A stretch of DNA of 64,000 nucleotides, from NCBI GenBank assembly GCA_963798805.1, contig CAWCVC010000010.1:372001-436000 (forward strand), in the 5' to 3' direction. How positions within the stretch are numbered: position 1 is the stretch's first letter; every line of letters starts with the position of its first letter. This DNA is from CAVZCK01 sp963798805 (GTDB lineage Bacteria > Pseudomonadota > Alphaproteobacteria > Rhizobiales > Rhodomicrobiaceae). The position numbers were made by a program, and so were the translations under genes. Of this stretch, positions 27,403 through 34,246 are shown in pieces. The notes beneath the pieces are model-generated. The model searched no databases, was not told where the DNA came from, and saw nothing but the letters and a program-made list of their open reading frames with translations.

Positions 27403-28446
27403 TCAGACCAGCCCTTGCTGAACGAGGATCTGCGCGATCGCCGGGAAGAGTCTCTGGTGCACATAGTCGCCCGGGCGATGCTTGGAGGCCAAATCCTCTG
27501 CGAGCTCCGGGTTCTCCGTGATCGGAATGTTCATCTGGCTGGCGGCATCGCGTATTGCGCTCGCAGCCCTTCCGCTCGACTTGATCACCACGACCGGAAC
27601 CGGCACGTCCTTCTTGTTGTATCTGACGCCGGCGACATGATCGTCGCCGATGATCAGGAAGCTTGCCGCCGACAGCCCGAGCTTGGGCATACGAGCCTGC
27701 CTGGCGCGCTCACGCTTTCGCGCGCTCAGGATAAGCGGGTCTCCCTCGATGTCCTTGCGCTCGCGCTTCTGCTCCGTGCGAGTCATTTTCATGTCGCGCA
27801 GGAAGAGCCAGCGCTGGATGGCGATATCCGCAAAGCCGATCAGGACGAAGGCGATCGCGGCGACGGCAAGGATCGGCTTTGCCGCGGCAAGGAGCAGCGG
27901 CACCACACAGGACTCGCCGCAATTGGGCGCGTGAAACATGGCCTGAAGCCAGGTTCGCAGCACAAGGAACAGCGCCGCCGCCAGCAGCGCGACCTTGACG
28001 GACCCCTTTGCGAATTCGACGACATTGCGGGCCGAAAAGATGCGCTTGAGGCCCGCGGCAGGATTGATGTGCTCGAAATTCGGCTTGATCGGATCGAAGG
28101 AGAACACCGGGCCGAAAGTGGCGCCCATCCCGGCCACCACGCTGACGAAAATCAGAACGGCGACCGCCGGAAACACCGACAGCCAGAGCACGTCGGTCGA
28201 AAGCGCGATCGCCGATCGCGACGCCGCATCGAACGGCTGAAGGTAGATCTGCGAGACCAGGTTGACGAGATCGAGAACGCGGTCCCAAATCATCGTCCAG
28301 ACCATAAGTAGGTAGATCAGCACCGCGAGCAGGCCGAAGCCCGAAACCAGATCGCGACTGCTCGAGACCTGCCCCTTTTTCCTGCCGTCCCTGAGCTTTT
28401 TTTGCGATGCGGGAAGCGATTTTTCTTCCGTCTGATTGTCTTTCAC
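27403..28446 (-). CDS. sctU: Type III secretion export switch protein SctU lacking the NPTH cleavage motif
   Basis: FlhB/YscU family. Four membrane helices (about residues 30-215), then a cytoplasmic domain with the linker 'MTRTEQKRERKDIEGDP' and C-terminal region PVPVVVIKSSGRAA and PITENPELAEDL. In the family the domain self-cleaves in NPTH; the aligned tetrapeptide here is GDDH (residues 267-270, bases 27637-27648), inside LIIGDDHVAGVRYN. Asn, Pro and Thr are all replaced while the rest of the domain is intact, so cleavage should not occur. Start is GTG at 28446 with AGGA upstream, 347 aa; no ATG is available nearby. Single-gene unit convergent with the lipoprotein gene. Confidence 0.92.
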   Translation of the reverse strand: MKDNQTEEKSLPASQKKLRDGRKKGQVSSSRDLVSGFGLLAVLIYLLMVWTMIWDRVLDLVNLVSQIYLQPFDAASRSAIALSTDVLWLSVFPAVAVLIFVSVVAGMGATFGPVFSFDPIKPNFEHINPAAGLKRIFSARNVVEFAKGSVKVALLAAALFLVLRTWLQAMFHAPNCGESCVVPLLLAAAKPILAVAAIAFVLIGFADIAIQRWLFLRDMKMTRTEQKRERKDIEGDPLILSARKRERARQARMPKLGLSAASFLIIGDDHVAGVRYNKKDVPVPVVVIKSSGRAASAIRDAASQMNIPITENPELAEDLASKHRPGDYVHQRLFPAIAQILVQQGLV

Positions 28447-28598
28447 GCTGCCACGTCCTATCCCGTTTCCCGCAGGCGCGTATTTTACCACGCTCAGCCG
28501 AAATGGCCATAGAATGACAGGTCTGTTTTCCTGCAAAGGTCATGGTAACGCCATGATGCAATGCCAGATAATTTCGGGGAAATCTTCGGGCGGGCAAC

Positions 28599-29477
28599 AT
28601 GGGTGGCGTTTGGGGCAAGATCAGCGTCCTGGCTAGTCTTGCGGTCGTATCGATCGCGGGCGGGTGCGCCGAGGCGCCGAACTCAACGGCGACGCAGGCG
28701 GACGCAGTCGCCGCTGCGGACCCGGGTACCCCCGGTGTTGCTCAGGGCGGTCCCGCTCAAAGCCCCTCCAGCAATCTGCTTCGCCTCGGCAGCGATATCG
28801 AAGCCAAGGGCTCCGTCGCCACCGCCTTGCCGATCTACGAGCATGCCGCTGCCGAGCCGAGCGCCGGGCCGGAGGTCTTCGTCGCGCTCGGCGATGCTTA
28901 TGCGAAGCTCAATAGGGACCATGAGGCCGCCGACGCCTATCGCAAAGCGCTGACGAAGGACGCCAACAACGCGCAGGCCCTGCTCGGTCTCGGCAGCATC
29001 ATGATCCGCTCAAGCCAGGTCGAAACCGGCCTCGACATGATCGCCAAGGCCGCCCCGCTGGTGAATACGGCGGAGGCTTACGACCGGCTCGGCGTCGCCC
29101 ACATCATGGCCGGACAGCCGCGCGAAGCGCTGGCCTCCTTCGAGCAGGCCTACAGCATGAACCGCACCGATCCGGACATCGCCACTAATGTCGCGCTGGC
29201 GGCAGCGCTGCTCGGCCAGCACTCAAGAGCGGTGTCGCTCGCGGAGCACACGCTGACCTATGCCGGCATCAAGCCCTATCACCGGCGCAACCTCATTCTG
29301 GCGCTGGCGATCTCCGGCAAGCCGAACGACGCGAAAGCCGCGGCGGCGGGGACACTGGACGAGCGGGATGTCGATGAACTGCTGAAGCGGGCCGATGCGA
29401 TCCGCCAATTGGCAAACCCGAAGGATCGCGCCTTCGCTCTCGGCATGATCAAGCTGGCCGCCGCGTCGAAGCAATAG
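28599..29477 (+). CDS. TPR-repeat lipoprotein, TadD-like
   Basis: 292 aa. N-terminal signal with a weak lipobox ending AGGC (Cys23), then a short Ala/Thr/Pro linker, then TPR repeats from about residue 65 to 230: 'FVALGDAYAKLNRDHEAADA', 'QALLGLGSIMIRSSQVETGL', 'YDRLGVAHIMAGQPREALAS', 'NVALAAALLGQHSRAVSLAE'. Gene order and architecture resemble TadD, the TPR lipoprotein that assists Tad secretin assembly. With the CpaC-like secretin and the CpaD-like lipoprotein it completes a Tad-type outer-membrane set in the T3SS locus. Divergent from sctU. A generic TPR protein is the alternative. Confidence 0.7.
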   Translation: MGGVWGKISVLASLAVVSIAGGCAEAPNSTATQADAVAAADPGTPGVAQGGPAQSPSSNLLRLGSDIEAKGSVATALPIYEHAAAEPSAGPEVFVALGDAYAKLNRDHEAADAYRKALTKDANNAQALLGLGSIMIRSSQVETGLDMIAKAAPLVNTAEAYDRLGVAHIMAGQPREALASFEQAYSMNRTDPDIATNVALAAALLGQHSRAVSLAEHTLTYAGIKPYHRRNLILALAISGKPNDAKAAAAGTLDERDVDELLKRADAIRQLANPKDRAFALGMIKLAAASKQ

Positions 29478-29521
29478 AGCGGAAGACAGGCGCCGCCGTT
29501 TCCTGGCTCTCGGAGGGCCGG

Positions 29522-29890
29522 TCAGGCGGCTATGCCGGACTGGCGTTTTTCGAGCACGAAATTATGCCGCTCGATCTCGTCATTGATGATCCGCGTCGCC
29601 AGGTCCGTGAGCTCTTCATTGCCGTTCATCAGCGGCAGGACCTCGTCGCGCAGATATTCGAACAGTGCGACGATATGGCTTCCTTCGAAGATCCGGCCGT
29701 CGGGCATCGGCGGCATGACGTAGTCGATGAGCACGGATTCCGAAGATTTCGGCGAGCCTTCGCGCTCGGCCACGCTCTTGAGAAAAGCCTTGAATTCTTC
29801 GGAGCGCGATAGCGGATGCGGCTCATCGTCATCACGCAGCCGCTGCAGAACGACATTCGAATGTTCGCCCGAAATTCTCGAAGTGGCCAT
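29522..29890 (-). CDS. Unrecognised 122-aa protein in the T3SS locus
   Basis: No family recognised. Soluble, mixed charged helices, no signal peptide or membrane segment. The C-terminal half ('IVALFEYLRDEVLPLMNG', then LATRIINDEIERHNFVLE) is strongly helical; the middle has a PPMPDG turn. It ends the short leftward unit with sctD (33 bases upstream) and so is probably co-transcribed with it, pointing to a role in assembly or as a chaperone. Size is compatible with a T3SS chaperone or accessory protein, but no motif supports this. Confidence 0.65.
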   Translation of the reverse strand: MATSRISGEHSNVVLQRLRDDDEPHPLSRSEEFKAFLKSVAEREGSPKSSESVLIDYVMPPMPDGRIFEGSHIVALFEYLRDEVLPLMNGNEELTDLATRIINDEIERHNFVLEKRQSGIAA

Positions 29891-29923
29891 CGGACCTGCT
29901 CAGCTTGGAGAAATCGGAGCCCG

Positions 29924-30874
29924 TCAGTGGAATGTCAGGGTCAATTTCTCTTCGTCCTTTCTCAGCGTCACACCGCTTTCAGCAATGTGCTGCAGGATCC
30001 AGCCATTATCAAGGACGGCTCCTTCGTAATAGCGCGTGCCGTTTTCGGCAATGATATAGGGCCGCTCGCCATACCAGATCGCCTGAAGACGCAGGGCCGG
30101 CGGCGCTACGGCCTGTCCGACGAGAACATCGGAGGTCAGCACGAGCTTGGCGGCATAGGTCCGGTCGAACCAGCGCTGCATCGTCATCCAATCTGACGCC
30201 CGGCTCTCCGGCAGCTTGCCGGTCGCGATGAGCTGAGTACCGTTCGTCGAAATCTTGATGGTGTCGATCCCCGCCGTTTTCAGCTTGTGTTTCAACTCGC
30301 CGACGGCTTCCTCGACATCGGATGACACGTTACCCGGCTTGCCCGTGGGCACGGCGGCGGACGGCATGACCGCATTGCTGTTCAGCGCGTAGCGCGGCGG
30401 CTTTGCTACAGTCGCGGTCTGAGCCCGGCTGTGCAGGACGAGAGCGGCGGTCAGCGCCGCGCCGATGATCGCCGCCCAGGTGGCACCCGGCCGCTCGGCG
30501 ACTTTGGCTAGCAGAGGCAGCCGTCCTATGAACCCGAGCCCGTCATCAGGCCTCGACAATTGCAAAGACGCCGACCCGATCGTCAGCGTCGTCGGCAGGC
30601 GCAGACGGTATCCATGTCCCGTCTCGATGGCGTTGTCGTCGACCCGCAGGTCGCCCCCGATCGCCTCGACGCGAACATCATGCACATCGATGCAGATCAC
30701 CACATGCTGCGGCGCAACGCCGTCGTCGCGCAACACGATATCGGCATCGCCACTGGATCCAATCGTATAGTCGCCGCTTTCGAGAGGGAGGTGAACGCCG
30801 GAATGCAAACCGCCGACAATCTTAAGCTGCATCGCAGCCGCGGCGGCGCGCGGCGAGATCTGAGCGTCACTCAT
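29924..30874 (-). CDS. sctD: Type III secretion inner-membrane ring protein SctD (FHA domain)
   Basis: Bitopic ring protein (YscD/PrgH-like) that joins the cytoplasmic platform to the periplasmic ring. Residues of about 15-110 form an FHA-like domain ('LESGDYTIGSSGDADIVLRD' is the fold's GxxxIG/S-type pattern), a single membrane helix lies at about 132-150 ('ATWAAIIGAALTAALVL'), and the periplasmic part holds small ring-building modules (about 195-300). The Met at 30874 begins right before the fold; the frame is open to 30940. 316 aa, shorter than many SctD (about 370-420). Confidence 0.85.
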   Translation of the reverse strand: MSDAQISPRAAAAAMQLKIVGGLHSGVHLPLESGDYTIGSSGDADIVLRDDGVAPQHVVICIDVHDVRVEAIGGDLRVDDNAIETGHGYRLRLPTTLTIGSASLQLSRPDDGLGFIGRLPLLAKVAERPGATWAAIIGAALTAALVLHSRAQTATVAKPPRYALNSNAVMPSAAVPTGKPGNVSSDVEEAVGELKHKLKTAGIDTIKISTNGTQLIATGKLPESRASDWMTMQRWFDRTYAAKLVLTSDVLVGQAVAPPALRLQAIWYGERPYIIAENGTRYYEGAVLDNGWILQHIAESGVTLRKDEEKLTLTFH

Positions 30875-30962
30875 GTCGATATCGCTGACTCTTTCCGCAG
30901 GGACAAAGCCACACTGGGGGGCGCCAAAGGCCGGCGCCACCCATTTCGAAATATATGAAAGG

Positions 30963-31151
30963 TTAGCGAACCGTGGCGTTTCTGGCAGCGTTTATTTCGG
31001 AGTTACCATGAGTTGTGATTTCGGACGTCTTCAAATACATCTGCTGCGCCTCTTTCAGGATCGCGCTCAGCTGGTCAAGAGCCGCCTGATCGTCCGCGGT
31101 GAGGCCGCCCGATGCGCCAGTAGCAGGTGTTCCACCCGGTGCCTGTGCCAT
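30963..31151 (-). CDS. Tiny helical T3SS-locus protein (needle/filament subunit candidate)
   Basis: 62 aa from the ATG at 31151, which has a strong AAAGAGGAG site 7-8 bases upstream; the longer open frame to 31280 is not used. Residues 1-20 are Gly/Ala/Thr-rich, residues of about 22-50 are one amphipathic helix (ADDQAALDQLSAILKEAQQM), the tail is Asn/Ala-rich. No signal peptide. Size, helix-rich character and position suggest a needle or filament subunit (SctF or NopA-like), but no needle signature is clear, so this is inference only. Upstream of and co-directional with sctD. Confidence 0.55.
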   Translation of the reverse strand: MAQAPGGTPATGASGGLTADDQAALDQLSAILKEAQQMYLKTSEITTHGNSEINAARNATVR

Positions 31152-31484
31152 ACTACATCTCCTCTTTAAGGTTTCACCTAATCCAAACGCTTGATTCTGC
31201 TTCTTAAGTGAGCGCTTGTTGACGATCATAGCCACGAGGATATAATATGTCAACGAAATGTCGACGACAAGTGCATTCAATTTACGTTCTATTCGGTTCT
31301 CCTGAAGAAAGATTATGAAAATTTATCTGCATCAAGTCCATGTTATGTCATCTTTTGAAGGTCGAAGCCATTATTTCGACACGTGGGGATGAAAGCTGTC
31401 ACTGCGGAATTTGGGACAACACATTTGAATTAAGTTCATACGACGTTTTTGCGAACTCCAATGCGGCATTGGGAGGCATATGAA
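31152..31484. promoter_or_regulatory. AT-rich divergent region between the tiny gene and sctC-N
   Basis: About 330 bases, markedly AT-rich, separating the leftward tiny gene-sctD unit from the rightward sctC-N...sctT unit. It must hold both promoters. A stretch at 31347-31370 (GTCATCTTTTGAAGG) only weakly recalls the tts box; no sigma54 element was recognised. Confidence 0.45.
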
Positions 31485-32087
31485 GTGAGGAAAGCTGCAA
31501 GAGCCGTTTTTTTTGGCCTTTCGATATTAGCGCTTGCAGGACTTGTTCCAAACCCAGCTCATGCCGCGGAGCCAGGTTGGGCAAACTTGCCATATAAATA
31601 CATCATCATCGATGAGGATATTAAGGATGCACTGACTGAATTCGGCCGGAACATCAAAGTGTCGACCAAAATAAGCCCTGCTGTCGGAGGGCGCCGCATT
31701 CGTGGCTCGGGTACAGTGCAAAAGCTGACGGCCTTGTCTTTTCTACAAAATCTTTGCGATAGTTATGGTCTAGTTTGGTATTTTGACGGAACGGTACTTA
31801 ATATCTCCGCTAACGAAGAGGTTAACACCGAACTTGTGAAGCTTAATGATGTCGAAGGCACAGCCGTCTTGCGCAGAATTGCTGATCTCGGCCTTTCGAA
31901 TCGACACTTCGCCGTTCGCGCAACGGAGGACGGCCATATGATTTCTGTTTCGGGACCGCCGGCCTATAGGTCACAGATCAAGGAACTCGTTATGAAGTTG
32001 CAAAATAACTACCAAGAGCGTCCCACGCGCGAAATCAAGTTGGAGGATACCCCTAAGGTGCGTGTGTTTAGAGGCAGTGCCGGTTAG
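31485..32087 (+). CDS. T3SS secretin N-terminal protein, RhcC1-like (SctC N0/N1 domains)
   Basis: Periplasmic protein of 200 aa with a signal peptide (about residues 1-26, ending NPAHA before AEPGW) and the T3SS-specific N domains of SctC: 'YIIIDEDIKDALTEFGRNIK', then 'RIRGSGTVQKLTALSFLQNL' and the hallmark YGLVWYFDGTVLNISA. It stops before any secretin channel domain. In rhizobial T3SS the secretin is split into RhcC1 and RhcC2; this is the RhcC1 half and the gene at 25080 the other. The GTG at 31485, with GGGAGG 8 bases upstream, is the likely start (other in-frame starts are at 31461 and 31449). AT-richer than the neighbouring sct genes. Confidence 0.88.
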   Translation: MRKAARAVFFGLSILALAGLVPNPAHAAEPGWANLPYKYIIIDEDIKDALTEFGRNIKVSTKISPAVGGRRIRGSGTVQKLTALSFLQNLCDSYGLVWYFDGTVLNISANEEVNTELVKLNDVEGTAVLRRIADLGLSNRHFAVRATEDGHMISVSGPPAYRSQIKELVMKLQNNYQERPTREIKLEDTPKVRVFRGSAG

Positions 32088-32209
32088 CGGCCTACAATGT
32101 TAACCCATTAAATGTGCTATAAGGTTATTGACAGTTTTATGGATTTTTCGTTGACGATATGTCTAAAAATCCTTAGCTTTTGGTTAGGATCTTAATCAGG
32201 AGGTGTCAA

Positions 32210-32395
32210 ATGCCCCCGGAAGTGAATCCCCTCGCAGGTGGCGGCAGTCCCATCAGTACAACGGACGCGCAGACGCAGACCGCATTCCAACAGGAGCTTG
32301 GTAAGGCAATTGTAACGGTCGCAGAGACCGCAGTTTTGCCGTTTCTGACTGAGATGCAGCAGGCATTGCAGGAAGGCAATGCCGATCAGGCATAA
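32210..32395 (+). CDS. Tiny 61-aa T3SS-locus protein (secreted subunit candidate)
   Basis: Unrecognised. The ATG at 32210 has a near-perfect CAGGAGGTG ribosome-binding site, so it is very likely translated at high level, as expected for a structural subunit. Residues 1-22 are Pro/Gly/Ser/Thr-rich; residues of about 25-55 form one amphipathic helix ('FQQELGKAIVTVAETAVLPF'). No signal peptide. Could be a needle, filament or early secreted component. It lies between sctC-N and the sctI-like gene on the same strand. Confidence 0.6.
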   Translation: MPPEVNPLAGGGSPISTTDAQTQTAFQQELGKAIVTVAETAVLPFLTEMQQALQEGNADQA

Positions 32396-32436
32396 CCTAT
32401 AAATTGCGCGGTTCTGTCTTTGCGTGAGGAGGTGTT

Positions 32437-32967
32437 ATGGAAGCTCCAGGATCTGCGGCAGTGCTCGCGAAAGCGGCAACACCTCAAGACGGTGCCGAGC
32501 GGGCTACGGGTCAGCACGTATCGTATTCATTGGAGAGGAAACTTTCCGATTACGTTGCCGCATTGCAAGCTCAAGGGGCATATGGTCGACAATTCGACAC
32601 CCCGGCAGCGCTTGGAAGTGAAGCTTCACGCATCCTCAAAGCCTATTTTGATCACGTCGCAAAGCTTCAGGATCACTTAGGGAGAAAGGTTGGTCCCATG
32701 AGTGAAGGGGCTGAAATAGGGTTGGCCGGTAACAAGGAAGTGGATGTGGCATCATTGCCGCCCGGCCCCGCTTCCTCAGAATTTGGCTCAGTGGACTCCA
32801 TTCGAGATAAAGAGAGTTCGCCGCTCGCATCGGTAAAAGAGCCCGAACTTGATCGCGCAATTCAGTTGCTATCTGAAATTTTGAACTTCAGCTACGAAAC
32901 GACCCTTATCAGCGTGGCGACAACGAATGTCTCCAAGTCGGCCAACACTCTGATACACGGTCAATAA
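32437..32967 (+). CDS. sctI: Type III secretion inner rod protein candidate, SctI-like
   Basis: 176 aa, no signal peptide. The C-terminal 40 residues ('ELDRAIQLLSEILNFSYETT', later 'SVATTNVSKSANTLIHGQ') follow the SctI/YscI pattern of an amphipathic helix ending in 'N.L..GQ' at the very C-terminus. The N-terminal 120 residues are variable and polar, as in this family; total length is a little above the usual 100-150. The ATG has GAGGAGGTG upstream. It lies 41 bases after the tiny gene. The product would be exported early and form the rod inside the basal body. Confidence 0.6.
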   Translation: MEAPGSAAVLAKAATPQDGAERATGQHVSYSLERKLSDYVAALQAQGAYGRQFDTPAALGSEASRILKAYFDHVAKLQDHLGRKVGPMSEGAEIGLAGNKEVDVASLPPGPASSEFGSVDSIRDKESSPLASVKEPELDRAIQLLSEILNFSYETTLISVATTNVSKSANTLIHGQ

Positions 32968-33051
32968 GCTCCTTCCAATCGGTTATCCATCACAGGCGGA
33001 TCAAGTCGTTAGCGGCCGTCATCGTAATGCGTTTTTGGAAAGGCCCAGGGG

Positions 33052-33294
33052 GTGCTTACTCAAGATCCCGATCTTGCATCGCTGAAAGTTCGCGTCGTTT
33101 TTCAAATAGGGCAAGTCGAAATGACGGCCGGCGAGCTACAGGAACTGGCTCCGGGCGCGGTAATTCCCGTCGACCGCAACTCTGGAGACATGCTTGACAT
33201 CATTGTCAATGGCAAACGGATTGGCGCTGGAGAACTGGTGAAAGTCGGCGACAAGGTGGCGGTGCGAGTCACCAAGCTCGGATCCGATGTCTGA
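33052..33294 (+). CDS. Free-standing SpoA-domain C-ring protein (HrcQb/FliN-like)
   Basis: 80 aa that are essentially one SpoA domain: KVRVVFQIGQVEMTAGELQE, then 'LAPGAVIPVDRNSGDMLDII', then 'GAGELVKVGDKVAVRVTKL', the classic FliN/HrcQb core. It would pair with SctQ in the sorting platform, as HrcQb pairs with HrcQa or as the short internal product pairs with long YscQ. The start is GTG at 33052. It overlaps sctR by 8 bases and so belongs to the sctR-S-T unit. Confidence 0.88.
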   Translation: MLTQDPDLASLKVRVVFQIGQVEMTAGELQELAPGAVIPVDRNSGDMLDIIVNGKRIGAGELVKVGDKVAVRVTKLGSDV

Positions 33295-33940
33295 TACTTA
33301 TAACATCGTCCCAATTATCACGACGCTTCTGGCGTTCGGGCTCATGCCGATGTTTGTGGTGACGATGACGAGCTTCCTCAAAATCGCCGTGGTGATGTTT
33401 CTGGTCCGCAATGCGCTCGGCGTTCAGCAGACCCCGCCCAACCTCGTCCTCTACGCCATCGCGCTGGTGCTGACGCTCTATGTCAGCTCGCCTCTTCTGG
33501 GCCAGATTTACGGGCGGCTGAATGCCAATCCGGTCGACACGAAAACGCTCGAAGGTCTCCAGGAGGCCGCCGGCCGCGTCAAACAGCCGGTCAAAGACTA
33601 TCTCGCGCGCTTTGTTAACCCGAACGAGCGGAAGTTCTTTCTGTCGGCGACGGAAAAGATCTGGGGCGAGCGCGATCGCACCGAAGTCAGGGATGACGAT
33701 CTGCTGATCCTGCTGCCTGCCTTCGTCAGCTCGGAGCTGACGCGTGCCTTCGAGATCGGCTTTCTGCTCTACCTGCCCTTTCTGGTCATAGACCTGATCG
33801 TATCGAACATTCTGATGGCCATGGGCATGATCATGGTATCGCCGACGCTGATTTCGATACCGCTGAAGCTGTTTCTGTTCGTCACCATCGACGGCTGGTC
33901 GCGGTTGCTGCACGGGCTTATTCTCAGCTACGGAAGCTGA
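33287..33940 (+). CDS. sctR: Type III secretion export apparatus protein SctR
   Basis: Core export-gate subunit (YscR/FliP). 217 aa with four hydrophobic segments; signatures 'MTSFLKIAVVMFLVRNALGV', 'LLPAFVSSELTRAFEIGFLL' and PFLVIDLIVSNILMAMGM are all present and match the family closely. With SctS and SctT it forms the helical 5:4:1 pore. ATG at 33287 inside the end of the SpoA gene. Confidence 0.96.
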   Translation: MSDTYNIVPIITTLLAFGLMPMFVVTMTSFLKIAVVMFLVRNALGVQQTPPNLVLYAIALVLTLYVSSPLLGQIYGRLNANPVDTKTLEGLQEAAGRVKQPVKDYLARFVNPNERKFFLSATEKIWGERDRTEVRDDDLLILLPAFVSSELTRAFEIGFLLYLPFLVIDLIVSNILMAMGMIMVSPTLISIPLKLFLFVTIDGWSRLLHGLILSYGS

Positions 33941-33958
33941 CGCGCGAGGATCAAAGTC

Positions 33959-34228
33959 ATGTTCGAGAACGCCCTGCTCGTGCAACTCAACACCGCCCTG
34001 ATGACGGTGCTGATCGCCTCCGCGCCGATCCTGCTTGCTGCCGTCGTCGTCGGCATTCTGGTCGGTTTGCTTCAGGCGCTGACGCAGATTCACGACCAGA
34101 CGCTGCCGCAGGCAATCAAGCTGATCGTCACGCTCTTGATCGTTCTGACGCTTGGACCGCTTTTCGCCCACGGCATTGCCGACCAGGCCTCAACCGTCTT
34201 GGATCAGTTTCCGGTCATGACGAGATAG
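33959..34228 (+). CDS. sctS: Type III secretion export apparatus protein SctS
   Basis: 89 aa, two membrane hairpin helices (YscS/FliQ family), signature VGILVGLLQALTQIHDQTLP. The length is exactly typical. Begins 18 bases after sctR with a GAGGA site. Confidence 0.95.
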   Translation: MFENALLVQLNTALMTVLIASAPILLAAVVVGILVGLLQALTQIHDQTLPQAIKLIVTLLIVLTLGPLFAHGIADQASTVLDQFPVMTR

Positions 34229-34246
34229 CGGGGCGGGAACCGTGAG

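Noticed and set aside
25080..29477. A complete Tad/Flp pilus locus
   Set aside because: Only the outer-membrane-type parts are present; no TadA ATPase, TadB/C, prepilin or prepilin peptidase is seen, and T3SS genes surround them.
31347..31370. Possible tts box upstream of the T3SS genes
   Set aside because: Only the first part loosely matches and both directions are AT-rich; too weak to call.
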